Source of the DNA: Pseudomonas cichorii
GTDB taxonomy: Bacteria > Pseudomonadota > Gammaproteobacteria > Pseudomonadales > Pseudomonadaceae
Assembly: GCF_018343775.1 (NCBI RefSeq)
Contig: NZ_CP074349.1
Coordinates: forward strand, 1,602,001-1,666,000
Direction of reading: 5' to 3'
DNA length: 64,000 bases
The notes below the pieces were generated by a model that had not been told where the DNA came from, made no database searches, and was given only the letters and a program-made list of their open reading frames with translations. Position numbers and translations under genes: made by a program. Shown here piece by piece: positions 52,101-61,500 of this stretch. Position 1 is the stretch's first letter; every line of letters begins with the position of its first letter.

Positions 52101-55100
52101 GCCTGCAAGGTACATTGGAAAACCTTTACGCCAATGACCGGGTCGACCGGATCGCCAGTGTCATTGCGATCCTGACCGACCTTGGGACTTATTCGCCTGG
52201 CTACCGCGACAAGCGCGATGCTGCCTTTCAGGCCATTGCTGCCGCTAACACCGATCTGGCCTCGTTCTTCGACTTCTCGACCAGGATCGGCACGACGGTC
52301 AGCGATACGTTGTCCGGGATAGAAGCTGACTCCATATTCTATGGCCTGGGCGGCGACGACAGGCTCTACGGTCAGACGGGCAATGACAGTTATCACTTCT
52401 CCTGGGGGCATGGCAACGACACCATCCTTGATCGCGGCGGTCTGGATCAGGTGGTGTTCGGCGAGGGTATTGGCCAGGACGATCTTGTGTTCTCGCGTAA
52501 CGCCACTACGGTCACTATCAGCGTCAAGAACCCCGATGGCAGTGATTCCGGTTCGTTGCGTATCGACAACTTCTTCGACTTCGATGGCACGCTCGATTTC
52601 GGTGCGATAGAGCGGCTGGCCTTTGCCGACGGTAGCAGTCTGAACATCGAGCAGATCCTGGATATCCTGACCGCGTCCTCGATCACCGAGGGCAACGACC
52701 TGATATTCGGCAGCACGGTGGGCGATACCATCGATGCTCTGGCAGGCAACGACAACATCCATGGCCTGGCGGGTGACGACCAGCTATCCGGTGGTGCCGG
52801 TGATGATGTACTGATGGGCGATGACGGCGATGACACACTGATCGGCGGCACAGGCAACGATTCGTTGATCGGCGGCCGTGGCAGTGACACCTATCTGTTC
52901 GAGGTCGGGTATGGCAACGATGTCATAGACAACGCCGCACAAGTGACGGGCGCCAGGGTGGATCGCGTGGTGTTCGGCCAAGGCATCGACCCGGATGCGG
53001 TCAGCATCGAGCGCAGCAACAGCCACCTGTTCATTCGTACTTCTGCCAGCGACAGCATTCGCCTGAACAACTACTTTTCCAGCGAAGCTGCCAACAGCAT
53101 GGCCGTTGACGAGATTGTCTTTCACGACGGCACCATCTGGACCATCGCAGATGTCATGGGGATGGTGCTGCAAGCCAGCGATGGTGATGACCTGATCGAA
53201 GGGTATGCTTCCGACGACGTGCTGTCTGGCCTGGCAGGCCACGACTTTCTGTATGGCAACGGCGGCAACGACACTCTGCTCGGCGGGGAAGGGAACGACA
53301 CACTTGACGCTGGTGCCGGCAAGGACACTCTGTTCGGGGATGCCGGAAACGACTTGTTGCTCGGTGGTGAAGGTGACGACTCACTGGACGGCGGCGACGG
53401 CAACGACCTGCTCATTGGTGGTGCTGGCGACGACATCCTGAGCGGCGGTGCAGGCAATGACGACCTCCAGGGGGGCGCGGGTCGTGACACCTTGCAGGGA
53501 GGCGACGGCGACGATGTGCTGTCTGGCGGAGCCGGTGATGATCTGCTGGCTGGCGGTAAGGGCTACGACCAGCTCTATGGTGGCTCGGGCACAAACAGCT
53601 ACCTGTTCGCTCGTGGAGATGGCCGGGACGTGGTCGTGGATACTTACGAAAATGTCGTGACGATCTACCTCTCCGACCTGCCGCTGGAAAGTCTGGTATT
53701 CCGTCGCAACGGCACTAGTCTGGATATTGCCTTCCCCGACAGCGTCGGCGACCAGCTATCGCTGTCCTCCTTCTTTAGTGGCGAGATCCCGCTTGGCGGG
53801 ATGCGCCTGCGCTACGGAGACGGGCTGGAGACTGTGATTGACCCGGAGCAATTGCGCCTGCTCACCCTTGAAGGCACTGAGGCTGCCGACCTGATCAACG
53901 CCTATTCCAGCGATGATCTGATCGAGGCCCTTGGGGGCGATGATGTGGTGAGTGCCGGAGATGGCAACGACAGCCTCTACGGTGGCGATGGCAATGACCT
54001 TCTGGACGCCGGCAATGGTGATGACCTGATCATCGCAGGCGCTGGCGCTGATTATGTCTATGCAGGTCATGGCAATGACATTCTGCAGGGCGATACCGGT
54101 AACGATCACCTTGAAGGCGGAGCGGGCAACGACCAATACCGGTTCGCTGCCGGTTGGGGGCAGGACCTCATCATCGACAGCGCTGGCAGCGACAGCGTTC
54201 AGTTCACCGGCGTAGAGCCTGCTGACCTGCTGCTGCGCCGTGAAGGTTCGGATCTGGTGGTGCTCAACCAGGTCACCGGAGATCAGTTGCGTATCAGTGG
54301 CCAGTTCTCCTATCTGGCTGGTGTGGCCGGGGTGACGGCCATCGAACAGTTCGTGTTCGACGGCGGCGTTACCTGGGGCTATGAGGCCATCAAACTCAAG
54401 GCGCTGGAAGGAACGGCACAGGACGATACTATCTACGACCATGCCGACGATGACACGATCGACGCCGGTGCTGGCAACGACTACGTCCAGGCTGGAGATG
54501 GCAACGATACCGTGCTTGGTGGCGAAGGGACCGACACACTCTATGGCGGTATTGGAAACGATCTGCTGTCCGGTGGTGCCGGAGTCGACTTGCTCGATGG
54601 TGGCATTGGCGACGACAGTTTGCATGGCGGTGCCGACAACGACACCCTGCAGGCTGGCAATGGCGATGACCTGCTCGAAGGCGGTACTGGAGACGACCAC
54701 CTGGAGGGTGGTGCGGGAAGCGATCGGTACCAGTTCACTGCTGGATGGGGCAACGATCTCATCATCGACAGTGCCGGCACCGATAGCGTGCAGTTTCAGG
54801 GTGTGGCGCCAGCCGACCTGCTGTTACGCCGTGATGGCACCGATCTGGTGGTGCTCAATCAGGTCACCAATGACCGGTTACGTATCCTCGGCCAGTTCTC
54901 TTACCAGGCGGGCGTTGCGGGAGCGACTGCGATCGAGCAGTTCGTGTTCGACGGCACCACCTGGGACTACGAAGCGATCAAGCGCAAGGCTCTGGAAGGA
55001 ACCGCTCTGGATGACATTATCTTCGGCCATGCCGACGACGATGTGGTCAGTGCGGCGACAGGCAGCGACCTCGTTTACGGTCAGGATGGCAATGACCAGA

Positions 55101-58100
55101 TCAGCGGTGGCGATGGTATCGACACCCTTTATGGCGGCAACGGTGATGATCTGCTGAGCGGCGATATCGGCGACGACCTGCTCGACGGCGGCAGTGGCAA
55201 CGATACTCTGCACGGCGGTGACGGGAGCGACGTTCTGATCGGTGGCGGTGGCTTCGACGCCCTGTATGGCGAGACAGGCGACGACACTCTCCAGGGGAAT
55301 GGCGTGCTTGACGGCGGTGACGGTGACGATCTGCTTGAAGGCAGCGGCGATCTGTACGGCGGCGCGGGTAACGATATTCTGCGCGGTCAGGGCTTCGATA
55401 CCTTGCGAGGCGGTGCGGGTGACGACGTGCTGGAGGCTTACAGCAACCCCTGGAATCAGGGCAACAATACGCTTGAGGGCGGAGCCGGCAGCGATACGCT
55501 TTACGGTTCGTTCGGCGATGACACTTACCTCTTCAGTCTGGGCGATGGCCAAGACCTGTTGATCGAGCGGCGGCCGGGTGAGTCTTACAGCAACATCGAG
55601 CCGAGTACCGACACCTTGAGCTTCGGTGCCGGTATCGCAGCTTCCGACTTGAGTTTCGTGCGCCGTGGCGACGACCTGATCATCGAGCATGCTAACGGCA
55701 GCGATTCGATCACGGTACAGAACTGGTTCCAGGAGCCGACCGACCACTTCAAGCTGGAGCACTTCCTGTTCGCCGACGGCAGCTCGCTGAGCCAGGCCGA
55801 TGTGGAGAACCGTGTGGTCTGGCAGGGTACTTCCAGTGGCGACAGCTTCATTGGCTACCGTGAACTCGACGATCACATCCGCCTGGGTGACGGTGATGAT
55901 CAGGCATGGGGCCGTGCTGGCGACGATGTGATTCATGGCGAAGACGGCAACGACTACCTCGAAGGCGAGGCCGGCAACGACAGCCTCTACGGAGGCAGCG
56001 GCAATGACCAGCTCAACGGAGGTGCCGGAGACGACTTCCTGGCAGCCGGAACGGGTGACGACAAGTATGTTTATAACCCGGGAGGCGGGGCCGACATCAT
56101 TGACAATAGTGGCGGCTATTCAGGGGTGTTTTTCACGGATGATATCGGTCAGGACCGCCTGAGCTTCAGTCGTGTTGGCGACGACCTGCTGATTCTGATC
56201 GATGGCGATAGCGCGCAGTCGGTGCGGGTGCTCGGTCACTTCCTCGGGGGCGACAAGGCTATCAGCTACGTGCAACCCTCCGGTGGTTATCTGCTGAGCG
56301 CCGAGCGCATAGGCCATATCGTCGCTGCGCAGGGCGTGGCTGGCGGCTTTGACGCCCTGATCGAAGGCACGGTAAGCGGTGAGCAACTGGCTGGTTACGA
56401 CGGTCGAGACCTTCTGCGTGGCCTGGCAGGTAACGACACCGTGTTCGGCATGGGCGGCGACGATCAGGTCGAGGGTGGCGACGGTAACGACTACTTGTCA
56501 GGCGGCAATGGCCAGCACAATGGCTCAGGTAACGACTGGCTCATCGGTGGCGCTGGCAACGACGTATTGATCGGCGAGGATGGCGACGATGCCTTGGCCG
56601 GTGGAACGGGTGACGATGCCTACTATTACCGCGCGGGCGACGGCGTGGATGTCATCGACAACAGTGGGGGCGGCTTCGACGGAGTGTTCTTTCTGGACGT
56701 GGCGTTGTCCCGCCTGAGTTACCACCGTGATGGTGATGATCTGATCATCCTGGTCGATGGCGATCTTGGCCAGCAGGTCCGGGTCACCAATCATTTTCTC
56801 GGCAGTGATTACGCCATCGATTATGTGCAGCCCGATGGCGGCAATTACCTGACCACCGCCCAGATCGCCGGGCGGCTCACGGCGCTGCCCGACGGGAGCG
56901 GTGGCGAAGAGCCGGTTGAGCCGGGCGAACCGGAGGAACCGACCGAACCCGGCAATCCAGGCGGGACGGGAGAGCCGCCGGTGGCGGGTGTGGGCGGTTC
57001 AGATGTACTGACCGGCACGACTGGCAACGACATCCTTCTGGGCGGGGCCGGCAACGATACGCTCAATGGTGTTGCGGGCAACGACACCCTGATTGGCGGT
57101 ATTGGCGATGACACGTATGTCTATACCGCGGGCCAGGATGTCATCGAGGAAATCGCTGGCGCAGATACGCTGCTGTTCGCCAATGGCATCACTTTCAATC
57201 AGGTGGCCAGTGGTTTGATGAAGTCGGGCAATGACCTGATTCTTCGGGTCAACGGCAGTTCGGCCAACCAGATAACGCTCAAGGAATTCTTCCTGGGCGG
57301 CGACCGTCTGGTGGAGAATTTTACCTTTGAAACCGGCGGCCAGCTCACGGCAGCGCAGATCTACGGTGCCTTCGGACTGTCCATGCCGGCTCCAGCGGCA
57401 GGCTTCGACAATACGGCCCAGGGATCGACCGGCGATGATGTGCTCGACGGCACTGCGCAGAGCGACCTGTTGCAGGGTTTCAATGGCAATGACGCCTTGT
57501 TCGGCGACGCCGGGAACGATCGTCTGGAGGGTGGCAACGGCAGCGACACCCTGGACGGCGGTGCAGGCAACGATACGCTGATCGGTGGTCGTGGTGACGA
57601 CACCTATGTCTTTTCCGCCGGAGGCGGTCAGGAGACGATCGACAACAGCGGCGGCGGTACCGACACGCTGCATTTTGAGGGCGTCAGCTTCAATCAGGTT
57701 GCCAGCGGCCTGATGAAAAGTGGCAATGACCTGGTGCTCAATGTCAGCGGCGGCAGCGACAAGGTGACGATCAGGAACTGGTTCCTGGGCGGCGACTACG
57801 TGGTGGACAGCATCACATTCGCTTCGGGCGGGCAGATCACGGCCAGTCAGCTGTTCGGTGCCTTCGGTCTGACCAACCCTGATCCAGCCGGTTCACCGGC
57901 TTACCTGAACCTGCCCGACGAGCGCGCCTTCGGCACGGTTTTCGCGGGTCAGGCGGGCAACCAGATCATTCTCGGCTCGTCCGATGCTGACCTGATCGAC
58001 GGCGGTGCGGGTAACGACTTCCTGCGTGGTAATGCGGGTAACGATTACCTGATCGGTGGTGGTGGAAATGACACCTATGCGTTTGCCAGCGGTGATGGCC

Positions 58101-58441
58101 AGGACGTGCTCAACAACCTGTCGAACACACCTGAGGCTGATAACGATGTGCTGAGCATTGAAGGTGTCAGCCGTGACAACCTCTGGTTATCGCGCCAGGG
58201 GAATAGTCTGGTGATTGATCTTCGGGGAGCGCAAGACAGCGTTACCGTACAGGATTGGTATGTCGGTTCGTCCCAGCGCCTGGATGCCATTCAGGCGGGC
58301 GGTTCGACCTTGTATGCCAATCAGGTCGAGAACCTCGTCAGTGCCATGGCGGCTTTTGGTGCGCCAGAGGGAGGGGAAATCAACCTGAGCCAGGCGCAGC
58401 ATGATCAGCTCAATGCCGTGATCGCAGCAAACTGGCAGTAG
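49190..58441 (+). CDS. Giant RTX repeat protein with FrpC-like self-processing-type module
   Basis: 3083 residues, probably exported by a type I system through a C-terminal signal. Residues 1-420 are unlike known domains. Blocks of GGxGxDxLx calcium repeats lie near 427-560, 1045-1060, 1195-1230, 1340-1470, 1580-1645, 1755-1845, 1945-2110, 2235-2295, 2400-2478, 2605-2645, 2750-2808 and 2925-2965. Between them are RTX-associated modules such as RLRILGQFSYQAGVAGATAI. Residues about 633-800 (VLDLDGDGIETLEVG, SGWVSPDDGLLVHDRNGDGR, GTELFG) match the FrpC/ApxIVA self-processing module, but the scissile Asp-Pro is Ser632-Pro633. A Pro/Glu linker sits at 2567-2602. No transporter genes are in view. 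Toxin, adhesin or protease substrate roles are all open. Confidence 0.88.
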   Translation: MSNSYLTDEQISIIRDLQGRAPNADGNYADVYNAIASMLPDGAVKLWLQGAALANAGQGVFAEIIRSYSQRQMELRGVAYSDALMQKASNQVAINALNDILDPSRRSSTGQWLVPTISDIANNDATGVGQVLFASLGNDSAGGEINAAWSGTILFSALGQNETNRFTRQGGDDLNRVDDVKNLLFAYDAYAYAFEKTRSAGLTDLLTLDKTLLDDLGVGWETFDTAGFGELRALATNNITSLLSGEARKLGELISEAGTHVVLDWLRATYLGKRSDSATTPENFAGAAQSFFSGLDSSIALNANTILLPGEKGALVSLAKSNISVRNALYALSPIAIELPGYSSDLSLADVKTGKGALSDEWIDKRASFLIFEKFYRESGDTDGSYEMPFGLPVPIPGDIEFRDYSSGSEYKLTIDGVDLGVMDKRYIVFGGSGSDSIQGGEGKDYLFGMDGADTLNGGEDDDYIEGGAGDDNIDAGEGVDTLYGGQGNDTLLGGEGKDTLYGGQGDDSLEGGLGDDYLEGGDGQDNLKGDDGFDIYKADSQDIISDTDGKGKVYLGNQQLTGGSRKETDPENTYYGGGNTYFLDGTTLVVNGSLVINDYNKDSSDLQIVLSEEEEEEDETPETDDAESRTSPIVLDLDGDGIETLEVGASYFDLDGDGLSEMSGWVSPDDGLLVHDRNGDGRISNGTELFGNHSILSNGQTAENGFQALAEYDDNGDGVIDAQDSSYAELQVWRDLNGNGISDVSELQSLADAGVVSISTGYTDSSHVDTHGHEHRQVGTIMLSNGTASTAADVWFKVDTTRRVNSGDIELAPDILSLANAKGFGKVHDLHQAMAMDPELKSLLEQYVSSSDAASRDALLDDLIYRWAGAEGVDPYSRDPMKVYGHVMDARQLVTLENLVGRSYMGIWCWGEYDPNPHGQAAPILVAEYLEFKRFTAAQILAQTEYAQEMSIIQSAFGSDANGITVDWGSLQGTLENLYANDRVDRIASVIAILTDLGTYSPGYRDKRDAAFQAIAAANTDLASFFDFSTRIGTTVSDTLSGIEADSIFYGLGGDDRLYGQTGNDSYHFSWGHGNDTILDRGGLDQVVFGEGIGQDDLVFSRNATTVTISVKNPDGSDSGSLRIDNFFDFDGTLDFGAIERLAFADGSSLNIEQILDILTASSITEGNDLIFGSTVGDTIDALAGNDNIHGLAGDDQLSGGAGDDVLMGDDGDDTLIGGTGNDSLIGGRGSDTYLFEVGYGNDVIDNAAQVTGARVDRVVFGQGIDPDAVSIERSNSHLFIRTSASDSIRLNNYFSSEAANSMAVDEIVFHDGTIWTIADVMGMVLQASDGDDLIEGYASDDVLSGLAGHDFLYGNGGNDTLLGGEGNDTLDAGAGKDTLFGDAGNDLLLGGEGDDSLDGGDGNDLLIGGAGDDILSGGAGNDDLQGGAGRDTLQGGDGDDVLSGGAGDDLLAGGKGYDQLYGGSGTNSYLFARGDGRDVVVDTYENVVTIYLSDLPLESLVFRRNGTSLDIAFPDSVGDQLSLSSFFSGEIPLGGMRLRYGDGLETVIDPEQLRLLTLEGTEAADLINAYSSDDLIEALGGDDVVSAGDGNDSLYGGDGNDLLDAGNGDDLIIAGAGADYVYAGHGNDILQGDTGNDHLEGGAGNDQYRFAAGWGQDLIIDSAGSDSVQFTGVEPADLLLRREGSDLVVLNQVTGDQLRISGQFSYLAGVAGVTAIEQFVFDGGVTWGYEAIKLKALEGTAQDDTIYDHADDDTIDAGAGNDYVQAGDGNDTVLGGEGTDTLYGGIGNDLLSGGAGVDLLDGGIGDDSLHGGADNDTLQAGNGDDLLEGGTGDDHLEGGAGSDRYQFTAGWGNDLIIDSAGTDSVQFQGVAPADLLLRRDGTDLVVLNQVTNDRLRILGQFSYQAGVAGATAIEQFVFDGTTWDYEAIKRKALEGTALDDIIFGHADDDVVSAATGSDLVYGQDGNDQISGGDGIDTLYGGNGDDLLSGDIGDDLLDGGSGNDTLHGGDGSDVLIGGGGFDALYGETGDDTLQGNGVLDGGDGDDLLEGSGDLYGGAGNDILRGQGFDTLRGGAGDDVLEAYSNPWNQGNNTLEGGAGSDTLYGSFGDDTYLFSLGDGQDLLIERRPGESYSNIEPSTDTLSFGAGIAASDLSFVRRGDDLIIEHANGSDSITVQNWFQEPTDHFKLEHFLFADGSSLSQADVENRVVWQGTSSGDSFIGYRELDDHIRLGDGDDQAWGRAGDDVIHGEDGNDYLEGEAGNDSLYGGSGNDQLNGGAGDDFLAAGTGDDKYVYNPGGGADIIDNSGGYSGVFFTDDIGQDRLSFSRVGDDLLILIDGDSAQSVRVLGHFLGGDKAISYVQPSGGYLLSAERIGHIVAAQGVAGGFDALIEGTVSGEQLAGYDGRDLLRGLAGNDTVFGMGGDDQVEGGDGNDYLSGGNGQHNGSGNDWLIGGAGNDVLIGEDGDDALAGGTGDDAYYYRAGDGVDVIDNSGGGFDGVFFLDVALSRLSYHRDGDDLIILVDGDLGQQVRVTNHFLGSDYAIDYVQPDGGNYLTTAQIAGRLTALPDGSGGEEPVEPGEPEEPTEPGNPGGTGEPPVAGVGGSDVLTGTTGNDILLGGAGNDTLNGVAGNDTLIGGIGDDTYVYTAGQDVIEEIAGADTLLFANGITFNQVASGLMKSGNDLILRVNGSSANQITLKEFFLGGDRLVENFTFETGGQLTAAQIYGAFGLSMPAPAAGFDNTAQGSTGDDVLDGTAQSDLLQGFNGNDALFGDAGNDRLEGGNGSDTLDGGAGNDTLIGGRGDDTYVFSAGGGQETIDNSGGGTDTLHFEGVSFNQVASGLMKSGNDLVLNVSGGSDKVTIRNWFLGGDYVVDSITFASGGQITASQLFGAFGLTNPDPAGSPAYLNLPDERAFGTVFAGQAGNQIILGSSDADLIDGGAGNDFLRGNAGNDYLIGGGGNDTYAFASGDGQDVLNNLSNTPEADNDVLSIEGVSRDNLWLSRQGNSLVIDLRGAQDSVTVQDWYVGSSQRLDAIQAGGSTLYANQVENLVSAMAAFGAPEGGEINLSQAQHDQLNAVIAANWQ
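54101..55013 (+). repeat. Internal tandem duplication inside the RTX gene
   Basis: 54101-54423 and 54701-55013 encode near-identical modules: AGWGQDLIIDSAGSDSVQFT against AGWGNDLIIDSAGTDSVQFQ, and ADLLLRREGSDLVVLNQVTG against ADLLLRRDGTDLVVLNQVTN. The unit is about 200 residues including its calcium-repeat block. Two further pairs of related modules occur at about 56050/56610 (IDNSGG...DGD) and 57190/57680 (VASGLMKSGNDL). The repeat domain grew by recombination. Confidence 0.85.
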
Positions 58442-58455
58442 TCTTCAGAAGTAAA

Positions 58456-58489
58456 CGAACAGCCCGCCTTGATGGCGGGCTGTTCGTTC
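58456..58489. terminator. Terminator between RTX gene and sbcC
   Basis: AACGAACAGCCCGCC (58456) pairs with GGCGGGCTGTTCGTT (to 58489), a 15-bp perfect stem with a 4-base loop, between convergent genes. Very stable; it should end both transcripts. Confidence 0.85.
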
Positions 58490-58531
58490 AAGCAGGTTCT
58501 CCAGCTCATGCAAGAGCGAGCAACCTCGTCC

Positions 58532-61500
58532 TCAATCCCCAACCTCTATCGTGCTCAACCCGTTCCCCTGTCGACGGACCTTGATCTGTACCGGAATCCG
58601 CTCATGCATTTCCTGTACGTGAGAGATCACGCCAACCTTGCGTCCCTGTGCCTGCAGGCCGTCCAGGGCGTCCATGGCCAGTTGCAGGGATTCGGGGTCC
58701 AGGCTGCCGAAGCCTTCGTCGATGAACAACGATTCGATACGCAAGGTGCTCGACGCCATCGAGGCCAGCCCCAATGCCAGCGCCAGCGAGACGAGGAAGG
58801 TTTCCCCGCCCGACAGCGAATGCACCGAGCGCAGTTCATCGCCCATTTCCGTGTCCAGCACCAGCAGGCCAAGCATGCTGCCGCCGCGCTTGAGGCGATA
58901 ACGGCGCACCAGTTGCCTGAGTTGGGCGTTGGCATGATGGACCAGCAGGTCGAGGTTATAGGCCTGGGCGATCTTGCGGAACTTGTCGCCTTCCGCTGAA
59001 CCGATCAGCGCCGCCAGACGCGCCCAGCGTTGATACTCGCCGTTGGCCTGCACGATGCGCGCTTGCAGCTCGCTGTTGGCGTTACGCCGCTGTTCGTCTT
59101 CGCTCAGCCTGGCGCGCAGGTCGGCGCAGTGCTGTTCGCTGATTTCACATTCGGTCTGAACCTGAAGCAGGGCAGCGGCCAGTTGCTCGTTATCGGTGAT
59201 GTCGCTGTGTTGCGCCTGATGCTGTTGCAGGCGCTGCTCGCGCTCATGCAGCAGTACTTTGGCTTGTTCCAGAGCCTTTTCACTGCGGTTCAGTTGCTGG
59301 CGCAGTTGATCGATGCGTGCGTCGTCGTAAGTCAGCAGGTTTTCAAGTGCTGCGTCATCCAGTTCCTGATGGCTGCTGCGCCACTCGCCGATCTGGCCAT
59401 CGAGTTCGCTGGACTCCTGTTCCAGGGCCTGCAACTGCTGTTGATCGGCCTTGAGTTCGGCACCGAGCTGAATCAGTTGGTGGTGAACATCCTGCAAGGT
59501 CTGGCCTGCCGAGGTTTCAGCGTGTCGGGCTTGCTCGACGGCTTGTTCCAGCGCGTTTTGCCACTGTTGGGCATCGGCATGGGAGCCCAGCAGTTCAGTC
59601 AGCACCTGTTGGCTGGCGTCTTGCTGCTGGCTCAGGGTTTGAACCTGTTCAGCCAGTTCAGTCTGGCGCTGGACCCGGTTCTGTTGCGCAGCCTGTTCCT
59701 TCTCGATCCTTTGCTGGCGTTCGCGCTGTTCCTGCTGCTCTTCGTCTTGCTGTTCAAGCTGGTCCAGACGCTGGGTCACTTGTTGCTCAAGCTGCATGAC
59801 GGTGGCCGAAGCGTCGTTGCGCAGCTTGTCCAGAAGCTCGGTGGATACCAGTGTGGCAAGCGCTGTCAGTTCTTCTTCCAGGCGCTCGCGATCCGCTTCC
59901 AGTTGCTTGATCTGGTCCGTGACATGCCGTGCGGCGGTCTGGCTGGCTTCATGGGCAGCCTGGACTTGCTGTTGCAGGCGCGCAGCGTCTTTTTGCAACG
60001 TGAGCAATGCATCCTGGCGCTGTTCGTCGCGGTTGATGACTTCGTTCAGCTGGCTGAGCTGCTGCTTCAGCCAGCTGTCGCGCTGTGCGGCATCACGGTC
60101 CAGCAGTTGTGCGCCAAGCGGGTGGGCGTGCAGATCAGGGGCGAGTTCCTGCTGCTGGAGGGCGAGTCTTTCCTGCTGGCGAATGAGTTCTTTCTGCCGG
60201 GCAATGACGCCGCCCACCTGCTCGCGCAACTGGTTGTACTTTTCCTTTAACTCATCCACCGCTTTCTGGGCGCCGGCCTGTTCGGTTTCATCGTGTCGAG
60301 TCAGGCTTTGCAGCAGCGCTTCGGGTTGATGCCAGGGATGTTCGACGCTGCCGCACACCGGGCACGGCTGGTCATCCTGCAACTGTTCGCGCAGTTCTTC
60401 GACGCTGGCGCTGCGGGCCAGACGCTGACGTTCCAGTAGCTGTTGAGTGACGCTCAGGGTCTGCTCGGCCACCTTGAGTTCATCTCGCGTGCGGATGCCT
60501 TCGGCATTGAGCTGGTCGCGTTCCTGCTGGGCTTCCTGCTGCTGTTGCCCGAGGGCTTGCAGTTGCTTGTCGATTTCCTGCTGGCTGGCCCACAGGCGGG
60601 CCAGTTCTTCAAAGGCGCGCTGCTGCTTGCGGTTGTCCTGCAACAGGCTGCCCAGAATCTGGGTCTGTTCGGTGACGGCTTCTGCTTCGCAATCCGCCTC
60701 GCGGTACAACACTTCCAGGTCGTTGCGCTGCTGGAGCCATTGCTGATCGGCATCGGCGGCACGCGCTTGCAGAGCAGGCAACTCGCCTTGCCCGTGTTTC
60801 AGGCGATTGGCGGTCAACGTCAGGGATTTCAGCCGGTCGCGCCAGGCGTTCCAGGCGTGTGCCAGCGGGGCGAGTTCGGTGCTGTGTTCCAGTTGCCGGG
60901 CGATACGTTCCAGACGCTCAGCGACCTGTTGCTGTTGGTCGAGCAAACCTTGCAACTGGCTCTGGCCCTCTGCGCAACTCTGTTCAGCCTGTTGCTGAAG
61001 CGCGACGATTTTGGCCAGTTCCTGAGTCAGGTGGTTCAGGGTGTTCTGGCTTGCAAAGGCCTGTTGCAGCCGTGGCTTGGCATCGTTCTGTTGCTGCTGG
61101 GCTTCGAGCAGGTTGGCGTGCGCATTGCTGCGGGCGCTTTCCAGTTGCTGCTGTTGAGCCTGTAGCGTGGTTTCCTGGGCTTGATGCTGGCGAATGCGAT
61201 CGGCCAGCGGCGTGAGCTGGGTATCGAGGGCGATGCGGCGGGCGAAGCGATGGCGTTGTGGCCCCAGACGCTCCAGTTGGCCGAGTGTCTGGCGCTGGCC
61301 TTGCTGGTTGTCCCAATCCTGTTGCGCGCTGTTCAGGCTTTCGTTGGCGCTGAGCTGTTCATCGCTTAGGCGATGCAGCTCGGTGAGCCATTGTTGCTTG
61401 AGTTCCAGTTGGCGCAGTCGGGCCTGATGGGCCTTGTGCTGTTGCTGGGCTTCGCTGTGGTTCTGTTCGAGTTCAGCGCGCTGCTCAGGCTCAAGCGGGG

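Noticed and set aside
50414..52762. A 782-codon open frame on the minus strand inside the RTX gene
   Set aside because: It mirrors the Asp/Gly-rich codons of the RTX repeats and encodes low-complexity Val/Ile/Gln sequence without a ribosome site. The plus-strand frame has clear domain content.
53200..55520. Regular short repeats that might suggest a CRISPR or tandem array
   Set aside because: The period is the 27-bp codon pattern of RTX nonapeptides within one long frame; units vary and there are no spacers.
59030..60250. A 406-codon open frame opposite sbcC
   Set aside because: Leu-rich antisense of the Gln/Leu coiled coil; not a membrane protein gene.
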